Shown here: positions 9,137-17,250 of the stretch, piece by piece
Position numbering within the stretch: the stretch's first letter is position 1
Layout of the letters: each line of letters begins with the position of its first letter
Assembly (NCBI GenBank): GCA_024239075.1
Contig: JANBVI010000053.1
Span: forward strand, 1 to 64,000
Source: Fischerella sp. CENA71
GTDB lineage: Bacteria; Cyanobacteriota; Cyanobacteriia; Cyanobacteriales; Nostocaceae
Length of the DNA: 64,000 bases
Reading direction: 5' to 3'
Translations under genes and position numbers: made by a program
The notes under the pieces: generated by a model
Databases searched by the model: none
Told to the model about the DNA's origin: nothing
What the model saw: only the letters and a program-made list of their open reading frames with translations

Positions 9137-10036
9137 ATGACAGTGACGTCCTTTAATGAGGCTCAACAAGAGCAACTCAAGGAAATCGGAGCATATTTAC
9201 GACAGATACGCCAAGAGAAATCCGTGCGTCTAGAACAAATAACTGCTCGAACCCTGATCAGACAAGCATTTTTAGAAGCATTGGAAGAAGGTCGATATGA
9301 AGACTTACCAGAGCCAATTTTTGTACAAGGGTTTATCCGACGCTACGGTGACGCATTAGGACTTGATGGTGTATCACTAGCCAAAAATTTTGCAATTAAC
9401 TTTTTCCTGCTCGACTCTGGTAATGATGGTAAGAAAGTACAGAAAAGCTCAAGTATACATATCCCTCTAGCTGTTCCTTATGTAGTATTATTAACAGTTG
9501 CTTCTTTTATATTGTTTTTTCGTCTCAATCCCAAAGCTCCAGCAGATTCTGTCGCTCAGGATCAAAAATCCAAAGCTTCCCCACAAACAACATTATCTAC
9601 AACTGTAGCAGCGTCACCAACATTATCTCCATTTACCACACCAACAACTACAACTCCTTCACCTAGTGCATCCGTAGCAGCGTCACCAACATTATCCCCA
9701 TTTACCACGCCAACAACTACAACTCCTTCACCAGAAACATCTCCTTCCACCCCAACAGCATCTCCCGTTGAAGTGACACTAGAACTGCAAGGAGAATCAT
9801 GGGTGCGAGTCAAGGCAGATGGTAAAACTATGTTTGTAGGGACTTTAAAGAAGGGAGATCGAAAAACTTGGACAGCAAACAAGCAATTGACTATACGTTC
9901 GGGAAATGCAGGTGCTGTATTAGTTTCTGCTAACAAAAGTGAACAAAAACCTTTAGGAGGGTTAGGAAAGGCAAAGACAGTGACTTTTACTCCTGAAACT
10001 GTCAATAATCAAGAGTCCATAGTCAATAGTCAATAG
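9137..10036 (+). CDS. RodZ-like protein with DUF4115 domain
   Basis: 299 residues with the classic RodZ layout: N-terminal HTH (about 13-80: LKEIGAYLRQIRQEKSVRLE and EPIFVQGFIRRYGDALGLDG), one membrane segment (about 109-129), a Thr/Pro/Ser linker (about 150-210) and a DUF4115 beta domain (about 211-285, with ESWVRVKADGKTMFVGTLKKG). RodZ ties MreB to the wall elongation complex. The linker contains a 23-residue tandem duplication. The last residues (NNQESIVNSQ) are encoded by the start of an AGTCAATAGTC tandem repeat, so the C-terminus has grown into a repeat. It may be the main RodZ of this organism, but two relatives are nearby. Confidence 0.8.
   Translation: MTVTSFNEAQQEQLKEIGAYLRQIRQEKSVRLEQITARTLIRQAFLEALEEGRYEDLPEPIFVQGFIRRYGDALGLDGVSLAKNFAINFFLLDSGNDGKKVQKSSSIHIPLAVPYVVLLTVASFILFFRLNPKAPADSVAQDQKSKASPQTTLSTTVAASPTLSPFTTPTTTTPSPSASVAASPTLSPFTTPTTTTPSPETSPSTPTASPVEVTLELQGESWVRVKADGKTMFVGTLKKGDRKTWTANKQLTIRSGNAGAVLVSANKSEQKPLGGLGKAKTVTFTPETVNNQESIVNSQ
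9605..9732 (+). repeat. 69-bp tandem repeat inside RodZ-like linker
   Basis: Copy one starts at 9605 and copy two at 9674 (period 69 bp, 23 codons). They match over 59 bp with two silent-type differences. Both encode VAASPTLSPFTTPTTTTPSP. The in-frame period keeps the extended, Pro/Thr-rich linker and only changes its length, which suggests recent slippage or unequal recombination. Confidence 0.9.
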
Positions 10037-10125
10037 TCCAGAGTCAATAGTCATTCGATTTTGGACTTCGTCGTGAGCGCTACTTCGACAAGGCTCAGTA
10101 CAAGTCAGTCGAACGATTTTAGATT
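10010..10125. repeat. AGTCAATAGTC tandem repeat plus GCGCTACTTCGACAAGG repeat
   Basis: The end of the RodZ-like gene and the spacer hold several AGTC(A/C)ATAGTC units. They are followed by GAGCGCTACTTCGACAAGGCTCAGTACAAGTCAG, a variant of a palindromic repeat I recognise from other cyanobacteria. The segment lies between convergent genes and may serve as a transcription end; no T-run terminator is visible. Confidence 0.55.
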
Positions 10126-10223
10126 GACGCCACTCATGAAATTTGCTTGCTCTGTAGCATCAAGGAATAATTGGTCAACAGTTTTTGACCATTGACCCTT
10201 GACTTTTGACCACTGGCAAATAA

Positions 10224-11681
10224 CTATACTTGTGGTGTATGTAAATGCCACTGAGTAGATTGTTCATAAGCGTAAGCTACTTGAAACAATTGGTCTTCTC
10301 GTAAAGGCTTACCAATTAACTGTAAACCAATCGGTAGTCCACTGTCATCAAAACCACAAGGTACACTTATACCTGGTAAACCTGCTAGATTTACGGGAAT
10401 AGTCATCAAATCAACTAAGTACATACTTAGAGGGTCAGCAGTTTTTTCTCCTGCTTTGAATGCTGTGCTAGGAGCTGTGGGACAGGCTAAGACATCAACG
10501 TGTTCAAAAGCTCTTTCAAAGTCTTCCTTAATTAGGGTGCGTACTTTTTGTGCTTTCAAATAATAGGCATCATAATATCCTGCTGAAAGAGCGTAGGTTC
10601 CCAACATAATCCGACGTTTGACTTCTGTACCGAAACCACTTGCACGAGTACGGGTGTACATTTCGATCAAGTTTTCCGCTTCATCAGCACGATAACCGTA
10701 TTTGACGCCATCGTAACGAGCTAAGTTTGCGGAAGCTTCTGAAGGAGCAATAATGTAATAGCTAGGCAAACCATAGCGGAAGCGGGGACAGGAAACAATA
10801 TGAATTTCTGCACCGAGATTTTGCAGTTGAGCAAGTGCTATGTTAACAGCCTCTTCAACTTGCGAATCTAAACCCTCACCAAACGTTTCTTTGATCACAC
10901 CAATTTTAAGTTGTCCTTTCGGTTTGAGGTCTGGCTGTAAACTTGCGGTGTAGTCGGGAATAGGAACTTTTAAGCTAGTAGAATCTTTCGGATCGTGACC
11001 TGCGATCGCTTGTAATAATGTGGCTGCATCTTCTACAGAACGAGCAAAGGGGCCAATTTGATCCAAAGATGAAGCAAACGCGACTAAACCATAACGTGAA
11101 ACTAGTCCGTAGGTTGGTTTGATCCCCACCACACCACAGAAAGAAGCAGGTTGACGAATCGAACCCCCAGTATCAGAACCCAAGGAAACAGTACATTCTC
11201 CTGCTGCTACCGCCGCTGCCGAACCACCAGAAGAACCACCCGGAACTCTCGATAAATCCCAAGGGTTAGCAGTCAAACCATAGGCTGAAGTTTCTGTGGA
11301 ACCACCCATAGCAAACTCATCCAAATTGGTTTTACCCACCATCACAGCACCAGCTGCTGCCAACTTTTGTGTTACCGTTGCCTCATAGGGTGGCACAAAA
11401 TTTTCTAAAATTCGGGAAGCACAAGTAGTAGTGATTCCCTTTGTACATATATTGTCTTTAATACCAATGGGAACACCTGCCAATAACCCAATTTCTTCGC
11501 CTGCGGCGATTTTAGCATCCACAGCCCGCGCTTGTTCCAATGCCCGTTCGGCAGTTACGCACAAAAAACTGTGTAATTTTGGTTCTAGTGTTTGAATGCG
11601 GTCTAAAGCTTCTTGAGTAATTTCTACGGCAGAACGTTCTTTTTTAACTAGCTGTTTGTGCAACTCGCGGATGGATGCCAT
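10224..11681 (-). CDS. gatA: Glu-tRNA(Gln) amidotransferase subunit A
   Basis: 485 residues, the usual GatA length. The amidase-signature Ser-rich block [16 protein letters not shown] (about 150-165) with [18 protein letters not shown] carries the Ser-cisSer-Lys triad; the catalytic Lys is in [11 protein letters not shown] (about 70-80). GatA releases ammonia from glutamine so that the GatCAB complex converts Glu-tRNA(Gln) to Gln-tRNA(Gln), needed in bacteria without glutaminyl-tRNA synthetase. gatB and gatC are not in the window, so the subunits are scattered as is usual in cyanobacteria. It is divergent from dnaE-C across a repeat-filled spacer. Confidence 0.96.
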   Translation of the reverse strand: MASIRELHKQLVKKERSAVEITQEALDRIQTLEPKLHSFLCVTAERALEQARAVDAKIAAGEEIGLLAGVPIGIKDNICTKGITTTCASRILENFVPPYEATVTQKLAAAGAVMVGKTNLDEFAMGGSTETSAYGLTANPWDLSRVPGGSSGGSAAAVAAGECTVSLGSDTGGSIRQPASFCGVVGIKPTYGLVSRYGLVAFASSLDQIGPFARSVEDAATLLQAIAGHDPKDSTSLKVPIPDYTASLQPDLKPKGQLKIGVIKETFGEGLDSQVEEAVNIALAQLQNLGAEIHIVSCPRFRYGLPSYYIIAPSEASANLARYDGVKYGYRADEAENLIEMYTRTRASGFGTEVKRRIMLGTYALSAGYYDAYYLKAQKVRTLIKEDFERAFEHVDVLACPTAPSTAFKAGEKTADPLSMYLVDLMTIPVNLAGLPGISVPCGFDDSGLPIGLQLIGKPLREDQLFQVAYAYEQSTQWHLHTPQV

Positions 11682-11747
11682 AATTGCTTCCTTAGTGACT
11701 CAAATCATTGATTTTAGTACAGTTTGACAATTTATGATCAAGGGATC

Positions 11748-11860
11748 AGGGACAAGGGGGACAAGAGGGACACGGGGACACGGAGAATATTTTTGATTGG
11801 ATTCACCGCGTCTCCTACTCTCAGCGTCACAAATGACAAATGACAAATAACAAAGGACAA
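11748..11860. repeat. Dispersed GGGACACGGGGACACGG repeat with TGACAAA tandem units
   Basis: This copy contains AGAGGGACACGGGGACACGG, then ATTTTTGATTGGATTCACCGCG, then TGACAAATGACAAATAACAAAG immediately before the dnaE-C start codon. It occupies almost the whole divergent spacer between gatA and dnaE-C, so the dnaE-C promoter and ribosome site are set in or next to repeat DNA. Confidence 0.65.
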
Positions 11861-11861
11861 A

Positions 11862-11969
11862 ATGGTAAAAATTGTAACGCGCAAGTTTTTAAGTATACAA
11901 AATGTGTATGACATTGGAGTAGAGCAAAACCATAATTTTATAATTAAAAATGGTTTGGTGGCTTCCAAT
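11862..11969 (+). other. Split intein C-terminal half (Int-C)
   Basis: Codons 1-36 of dnaE-C. Block F (NVYDIGVEQNHNF) and block G (GLVASN, ending in the Asn that cyclises) are intact. The +1 residue is Cys (TGT 11970-11972), so all residues required on this side for trans-splicing are present. The sequence is close to the well-studied fast DnaE inteins of heterocystous cyanobacteria. Confidence 0.95.
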
Positions 11970-13217
11970 TGTTTCAATAAATCCCACTCTACAGCTTACG
12001 GTTATGTAACTTATCAAACTGCGTATTTAAAGGCTAATTATCCTTTAGAGTATATGGCAGCACTGTTAACGGCTAACAGTGACGATACAGATAAGGTGCA
12101 GAAATATATTGCTACCTGTACAAATATGGGTATTCAGATCGACCCACCTGATATTAATCGTTCTGGGATCGATTTTACCCCTTTGGATGGGAAAGTTCTG
12201 TTTGGATTGTCAGCGGTGCGGAATGTCGGACAAAATGCGATCGCTGCAATTTTGGAAGCGAGAGAATCCAAAGGCGAGTTTAAGTCTTTATCTGATTTTT
12301 GCGATCGCGTTGATTTGGGTACTGTGAACCGTCGCACTTTAGAATCTTTGATTTATTGTGGAGCCTTTGACAAAATTGACTCTAATCGTAATCAATTACT
12401 TCATGATTTGCCTTTAGTTTACGACTGGGCCCAATCTCGCGCCAAAGATAGAGCTACAGGCCAAGGTAATCTCTTCGATTTCTTAGGCGGTGCATTTGCT
12501 AGCAATACAAATAAAAATAATATCCAAAATAGTTTTGATAGCGCTCCCAAAGCTAAACCTGTTCCTGATCTACCTCCCCAAGAAAAGTTACGCAAAGAGA
12601 AAGAGTTATTAGGCTTTTACGTATCAGATCATCCGCTTAAATCTGTACGGAATTCAGCACGAGTCCTCGCACCAATTAATCTTTCTCAATTAGGTGAACA
12701 AAAAGAGGAATCTATTTTATGTGCAGTAGTAATGCTCAATAATGTCAAAAAAGTCATCACCAAAAAAGGTGATCCAATGGCAATATTGCAAATAGAAGAT
12801 TTAACTTCCCAATCAGAAGCAGTAGCATTTCCTAAAACCTACGAACGCATTAATTCACTTCTGCAAGTTGATTCCAGATTAATTATTTGGGGTAAAGTAG
12901 ACCGACGAGATGACCAAACTCAATTTATTGTTGAAGATGCAGAAGCTGTAGAAACAGTACAAATGGTGATGGTAGAGTTAAATGCTCAACAGGCAGCTAA
13001 CATTGAAGAACAGCATCATTTACGAACAATTTTGCAAGAGTATTCGGGAGATAAAGAAAAAGCCAAAGTCCCAGTCATTGGAATTGTTCAAGCTGAAAAT
13101 TCTCGTCATCTCGTCCGTTTCGGACGCCAATTTTGGGTACAAGATTCTCGAAGTGCTGTTCGGGCTTTACAAAATGCTCATTTCTCTGCTCATTCACAAT
13201 CACTTACTAATACTTAA
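11862..13217 (+). CDS. dnaE-C: DNA polymerase III alpha, C-terminal half with split intein (DnaE-C)
   Basis: 451 residues. The first 36 are the C-terminal half of the cyanobacterial split DnaE intein (MVKIVTRKFLSIQNVYDIGV...GLVASN), directly followed by the C-extein CFNKSHSTAYGYVTYQTAYL, the known junction with catalytic Cys37. The rest is the alpha-subunit C-terminal part: the remaining polymerase/HhH region (about 40-230) and an OB-fold (about 265-355). Established in Synechocystis: DnaE-N and DnaE-C are separate genes whose products associate and splice in trans to give the replicative polymerase. The N half is not in this window. No strong Shine-Dalgarno precedes the ATG; a TGACAAA repeat does. 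Confidence 0.96.
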   Translation: MVKIVTRKFLSIQNVYDIGVEQNHNFIIKNGLVASNCFNKSHSTAYGYVTYQTAYLKANYPLEYMAALLTANSDDTDKVQKYIATCTNMGIQIDPPDINRSGIDFTPLDGKVLFGLSAVRNVGQNAIAAILEARESKGEFKSLSDFCDRVDLGTVNRRTLESLIYCGAFDKIDSNRNQLLHDLPLVYDWAQSRAKDRATGQGNLFDFLGGAFASNTNKNNIQNSFDSAPKAKPVPDLPPQEKLRKEKELLGFYVSDHPLKSVRNSARVLAPINLSQLGEQKEESILCAVVMLNNVKKVITKKGDPMAILQIEDLTSQSEAVAFPKTYERINSLLQVDSRLIIWGKVDRRDDQTQFIVEDAEAVETVQMVMVELNAQQAANIEEQHHLRTILQEYSGDKEKAKVPVIGIVQAENSRHLVRFGRQFWVQDSRSAVRALQNAHFSAHSQSLTNT

Positions 13218-13592
13218 ATCCTTGGTAATAAAAATAATTTATGTTTATTCTTTAAAATAACAGTATTTTCTGTTAAAAAATTTCCATGAAATATTAATAA
13301 CAATCATACTTGTTTTTACTTTATAAGTATAAAACCGTAGCTATTAATGTAATAGCTGATTAGAATGTGGCGTTTTTACAACTGATGCAGAAATTGACTG
13401 GAGAGGAAATGACGTGAATGTCATAACTAATCAGTGCCGATTCATAAACTTCAATACTGGCAAAAACACTATAAGGTAGAAGGGAAATTAAAGAAATAAG
13501 ATCAAGGTTAAATATATTTTCTCCTGACTTCTTTCTCAAGACTGAATATGTAACACTAGAGAGGAAAAGCGCACACAAGAGGTATAAAGAAG
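13218..13592. other. AT-rich spacer after dnaE-C
   Basis: 375 bp without a supported gene. A short TAACAG/CTGTTA hairpin (about 13258-13276) follows the dnaE-C stop but has no T-run. A 72-codon minus-strand frame (13360-13578) has no recognisable content. The next gene starts with GTG at 13593. Confidence 0.45.
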
Positions 13593-13910
13593 GTGTTTAG
13601 AATACTTTTGGTGATTGCCATTGGTTTCTTACCATCGCTACTTTCCCTGTGGTTCATGCGTAAAACTCAGGCGAGGATGCGATCGCACCTTAGACGCGTG
13701 GCGAGAAATTTTCCCAGAGAACCAATATCAATAGACACTAGAGCAGATGTAAGTGATCGCTACTATCTAGAAGGAGTAGGTTATCTCATTGGTGACGTTA
13801 GCTGTCGGTATAATGCTCGTTCTGGCTATTTACGCTGTGCCGTCAATCCTAGTGGTCCCTGTGAAGGTTGCCGTTACTATGAAGCTAAAGAATTCACTAA
13901 TCAATTATAA
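13593..13910 (+). CDS. Small membrane-anchored protein with C-terminal Cys pairs
   Basis: 105 residues, GTG start. One N-terminal membrane segment (about 3-22) is followed by a basic stretch (MRKTQARMRSHLRRVARNFPRE). The C-terminal domain has conserved-looking cysteines: SCRYNARSGYLRCAVNPSGPCEGCRYYE (Cys at about 72, 83, 91 and 94). Four Cys could bind a metal or form disulfides. It resembles a small cyanobacterial family I recall as DUF6464, but I am not sure of the number. Function is unknown. No operon partner: the next gene is convergent. Confidence 0.7.
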   Translation: MFRILLVIAIGFLPSLLSLWFMRKTQARMRSHLRRVARNFPREPISIDTRADVSDRYYLEGVGYLIGDVSCRYNARSGYLRCAVNPSGPCEGCRYYEAKEFTNQL

Positions 13911-13923
13911 CAATCTATCATCT

Positions 13924-14586
13924 CTAATAATTCCAACGCCTTTGTGCTGTCCAGTGGCGATCGCTTGATTGATAAACCTCCACTGTTTGCAAACCCACCT
14001 CAGCAAGTAAACCTTTCACTTCATCTATAGTTAAAGCAGCGTGCAGAGAATCACGAAATAATTTTTTTTGATGTTCGTTGTATTCACTACCAATACTATC
14101 AACTAAAGCATCCATTATTACTTCGTTTTGCGGTCGAAATAAATCACGAATAAAAATACCACCGTTGGGCTTCAATACACGCTTGAGTTCTCGGAATAAA
14201 GATAAAGGATCTGGTAAATGGTGAACAAGACTGTTTGATACAACTATATCAAACTGTTCATCAGCGTAAGGCATATGTTTAACATCTACCAATTCCAAAC
14301 GAATTTGGTTTTGCAAACCAGCTTCTTGAACATGAGAAGAAGCAATTTGTAGCATACTTGCAGCTAAATCAATAGCAACAACTTGCCAATTAGGTCGCAT
14401 TTGACACATCAATATCGGAATTCGAGCTGTACCAGTACCAGCATCCAACACCACAGCTTGTTCTGACGCTCCCAAAGCGATCGCTTCTTGAGCAAAAGCA
14501 CTATTTACCTCAGTAAAGTCCATTGCATCATACTCAATAGCTTCTTCGGCGCTATCCATAACTTCTGGTTCTAATATTCTTTCCAT
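13924..14586 (-). CDS. Class I SAM-dependent methyltransferase
   Basis: 220 residues with a Rossmann methyltransferase core. Motif I is VVLDAGTGTARIPIL (about 45-59), the acidic motif II is VVAIDLAASML, motif post-I/IV is FDIVVSNSLVHHLPDP (about 112-127), and VLKPNGGIFIRDLF is the typical post-core strand. It belongs to the Methyltransf_11/UbiE-like group; the substrate cannot be read from sequence. It is a lone gene convergent with the small Cys-rich gene and divergent from lepB. Confidence 0.82.
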   Translation of the reverse strand: MERILEPEVMDSAEEAIEYDAMDFTEVNSAFAQEAIALGASEQAVVLDAGTGTARIPILMCQMRPNWQVVAIDLAASMLQIASSHVQEAGLQNQIRLELVDVKHMPYADEQFDIVVSNSLVHHLPDPLSLFRELKRVLKPNGGIFIRDLFRPQNEVIMDALVDSIGSEYNEHQKKLFRDSLHAALTIDEVKGLLAEVGLQTVEVYQSSDRHWTAQRRWNY

Positions 14587-14751
14587 ATTTAGTTGATTGT
14601 TGGTTGGTGGTTGTTATTTCCAATCCCTGATCCCCAATCCCCGATCCCCATTTTCCAGATAGAGTACTCCCAGGATTGTCAATAAAAGATATATTTAGCG
14701 TCAAGATAGTTAGAGTGTTCGTCTACTTTTGGAACCAAATAGTTAACTTCT

Positions 14752-15324
14752 ATGACCCCTCAAAAAAGTAATACACAAGACGCTTCTGCGTCGTCAGGAG
14801 TTTGGCGCAGTGTGCGGGAAAATTTGGGTTTGATTGCTATAGCCTTAGTTTTGGCATTTTTGATCAGGACTTTTATTGCTGAACCTCGCTACATTCCCTC
14901 AGATTCAATGGTCCCGACTCTACATACAGGCGATCGCTTAGTGGTAGAAAAAATTTCTTACTCTTTTCAGCCTCCACACTTGGGCGACATAATTGTTTTT
15001 CAGCCTCCCGAAACACTACAACAAAGAGGATACCCAAAAGACCAAGCTTTCATTAAGCGTATAATCGGTGAACCAGGTCAAACAGTAGCAATTACTGGTG
15101 GCAAGGTTTACATTAATGGAAAACCCCTACAAGAAGATTATATTGCCGAACCACCAATCCAGCCATTTACACAAGTGCGAGTCCCAGAGAATGAATTTTT
15201 TGTCATGGGAGATAATCGCAATGATAGTAATGACTCTCGTTATTGGGGCTTTTTACCTAGAAAAAATATTATTGGTAGGGCGGTTTTTCGTTTTTGGCCC
15301 TTTGACCGCATTGGGTTGGTTTAA
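14752..15324 (+). CDS. lepB: Signal peptidase I
   Basis: 190 residues. One N-terminal membrane anchor (about 24-43) is followed by the catalytic serine in PSDSMVPTL (Ser52) and the catalytic lysine in AFIKRIIGEPGQ (Lys102). Box E is VMGDNRNDSNDSRYWG. It cleaves signal peptides from proteins exported through Sec or Tat, acting on the periplasmic or lumenal side of the membrane. Cyanobacteria usually carry two or more paralogues, and which one this is cannot be told here. Start ATG 14752 places the anchor at the proper distance. Confidence 0.95.
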   Translation: MTPQKSNTQDASASSGVWRSVRENLGLIAIALVLAFLIRTFIAEPRYIPSDSMVPTLHTGDRLVVEKISYSFQPPHLGDIIVFQPPETLQQRGYPKDQAFIKRIIGEPGQTVAITGGKVYINGKPLQEDYIAEPPIQPFTQVRVPENEFFVMGDNRNDSNDSRYWGFLPRKNIIGRAVFRFWPFDRIGLV

Positions 15325-15507
15325 GATCGGGGACTAGGGATCGGGGATCGGGCATGGGCATTGGGAAAAGACGCAGTGACGCTAAGAGTGGGAGATGCGG
15401 TGAATCCAATCAAAAATATTCTCCATGTCTCCGTGTCTCCCTTGTCCCCGTGTCACCGTCTCACCGTGTCACCGTGTCTCCCTTGTCCCCGCTCCCCGAT
15501 CCCTAAT
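15325..15507. repeat. Dispersed repeat block between lepB and HhH gene
   Basis: Starts with GATCGGGGATCGGG units. It continues with a GACGCAGTGACGC...GCGGTGAATCCAATCAAAAATATTCTCC copy of the main repeat family, and ends in an array of CC(G/A)TGTC(A/T)CC units before CGCTCCCCGATCCC. The ends can fold back on each other. It lies between convergent genes. Confidence 0.65.
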
Positions 15508-15512
15508 CTTAT

Positions 15513-16055
15513 CTAGAACTTGAGATAATACATCAGATGGGCAAGGATATCACCGGAAAGATTTAAGCGTCGTTGGAAATCTACCAAGTTACGATAAGGC
15601 CCAGCTGATTGGCGATTTTCAATCACTGCTTGAGCGATAGATATTTCTATAAATGGTATTTTGACTAAACTCTCAATTGTTGCTGTATTGGGATTAATTT
15701 TATAAGTAATATTGTCTACTGAATCGTCATCATAATAACTAAAATCTAAAATTGTCTCTAAAGACTTAAGTCGCTGTACTGATATACTCAAAGCAGCTGC
15801 TATATCTTCAATACAGTAAAATTTGACACCACTATGGGATAGTTCTACAAGCGATCGCGCTTGATGAATAGATAAACCAGGTAGGCGCAACCAATCATCC
15901 ACAGTTGCTTGATTAGCGTCTATGCGTATACCTAAAGATACTGCGATCGCGATTTCTTCTGTTGACTGCAATCGGTAATAAGGGTCATTCAGTAGTTGAG
16001 AACGCAGTTTTTGCAATCTAGGGTTGAGTGGAAATGGCAGCCTATTTGAGTTCAT
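15513..16055 (-). CDS. Helix-hairpin-helix (ComEA-like) protein
   Basis: 180 residues without signal peptide. Helix-hairpin-helix units are visible: ANQATVDDWLRLPGLSIHQARSLVE (about 53-77), a middle IEDIAAALSISVQRLKSLE, and INPNTATIESLVKIPFIEISIAQAVIENRQSAGPYRNLVDFQRR (about 119-163). This is the arrangement of ComEA/PsbU-type domains that bind DNA non-specifically or act as protein scaffolds. There is no membrane anchor, so a direct DNA-uptake role is not supported. Role unknown. Confidence 0.72.
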   Translation of the reverse strand: MNSNRLPFPLNPRLQKLRSQLLNDPYYRLQSTEEIAIAVSLGIRIDANQATVDDWLRLPGLSIHQARSLVELSHSGVKFYCIEDIAAALSISVQRLKSLETILDFSYYDDDSVDNITYKINPNTATIESLVKIPFIEISIAQAVIENRQSAGPYRNLVDFQRRLNLSGDILAHLMYYLKF

Positions 16056-16147
16056 CTCACTTTTAAGGTTAGTGGTTAGGGGTTGTTTAGTGGTTAATAC
16101 GAACTACCAACGAGCAATAAACAACCAACAATCATCAAGCAACAAAT

Positions 16148-16522
16148 TTAAGAAATTTGATCAAGCAAATGACGGCGTTTTTGTTCAAATTCATATTCAG
16201 AAATCAATCCATCTTGACGCAAAGCGTCTAACTCACGCAAAGCATCTGCGATCGCTCCGACTTGATTGGCTTCTGAGCGTACAGAACGAATTACTGACTT
16301 ACCTTCATTAAAATTTTGATCAAAAGCTTCTTCGTCTTGAGCTAAATACCAAACTCCCTCAATCGCACTTGCTACCTTGGGAATTGGCGTCCACGACAGC
16401 AGCACATACAATAACCCCCACAATGGCTGTCCCAAATAAAATTTATGTAAACCAGAAATTGTTAATGTGCCAGCAAACGCTAAAATTGCCGCAACACTCC
16501 GGCTTTTTCGCTTAGTCAACAT
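16148..16522 (-). CDS. TM2 domain protein with C-terminal SHOCT motif
   Basis: 124 residues. The TM2 domain comprises two membrane helices with the typical turn SGLHKFYLGQPLWGLLYVLLSW (about 23-45). The C-terminus carries a SHOCT-like amphipathic motif, LRELDALRQDGLISEYEFEQKRRHLL (about 93-120). Both are short families of unknown biochemical role; SHOCT motifs are often appended to membrane proteins as oligomerisation elements. It stands alone, with repeats on both sides. Confidence 0.8.
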   Translation of the reverse strand: MLTKRKSRSVAAILAFAGTLTISGLHKFYLGQPLWGLLYVLLSWTPIPKVASAIEGVWYLAQDEEAFDQNFNEGKSVIRSVRSEANQVGAIADALRELDALRQDGLISEYEFEQKRRHLLDQIS

Positions 16523-16829
16523 CTTTGATTCTCCTCGTCCAACTAACCACCACCATACTTTTTATTGTATTGAAGCTAAAGGATAGGAGATAGGGGATCA
16601 GGGATCGGGCATTAGGGTAAACAATTAACCATCAACAACTAACTAATAACAAATGACCACTGACCAGCAACTAAATCGTCAAGTGTTGATATCTCGGTAA
16701 AAACTGTAATTTAACCGAAGCTTATTTTCTAGCTTAGTTTCCCAAACAAAAGACTAAAATAAACCTAGAGGCAAATTTTAAGGCAAAGTGAGGTACTGAT
16801 CATCAGTACTTATAAGAAATAGAAGCAAC
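16523..16829. other. Spacer with dispersed repeat and probable DUF1825 promoter
   Basis: The first part holds GGGGATCAGGGATCGGG units and AACAATTAACCATCAACAACTAAC-type tandem units (about 16583-16675). The remaining 150 bp (TTTAACCGAAGC to the ATG) are repeat-free and must contain the promoter of the next gene. No clear regulatory palindrome was seen. Confidence 0.4.
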
Positions 16830-17153
16830 ATGGGATTCTTTGACTCTGAGATAGTTCAGCAAGAAGCAAAGCAGCTGTTTGAAGATTATCAAGCTCTGAT
16901 CAAACTTGGCAACAATTACGGCAAGTTTGACCGCGAGGGTAAGAAGCTGTTTATTGAGCAAATGGAAGCGATGATGGAACGTTATCGCGTCTTTATGAAG
17001 CGATTTGAGTTGTCAGAAGATTTTATGGCACAAATGACTATCCAGCAGCTGAAAACTCAGCTCAGTCAGTTTGGCGTTACACCACAACAAATGTTTGATC
17101 AGATGAATATCACCCTAGAACGGATGAAAGCGGAACTAGAAAAACAGAACTGA
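16830..17153 (+). CDS. DUF1825 family protein
   Basis: 107 residues, all helical, starting MGFFDSEIVQQEAKQLFEDY and ending with an amphipathic helix (TLERMKAELEKQ). This matches DUF1825, a small family restricted to cyanobacteria and relatives and present in nearly all of them. It is Met- and Gln-rich without membrane segments, so probably cytosolic and oligomeric. Biochemical function is not known. It is convergent with the PBP gene. Confidence 0.85.
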   Translation: MGFFDSEIVQQEAKQLFEDYQALIKLGNNYGKFDREGKKLFIEQMEAMMERYRVFMKRFELSEDFMAQMTIQQLKTQLSQFGVTPQQMFDQMNITLERMKAELEKQN

Positions 17154-17250
17154 AAATTAGGGGCTACAGTCTAGAGAATTCAAAATGAAAATTTTTAATT
17201 TCTAACTTTTTAATAGATTTATCCCTAATCTCCAGTTCCTGGTTCTTATC

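Noticed and set aside
13360-13578. 72-codon minus-strand frame in spacer
   Set aside because: No homology or ribosome site; coding character is not convincing.
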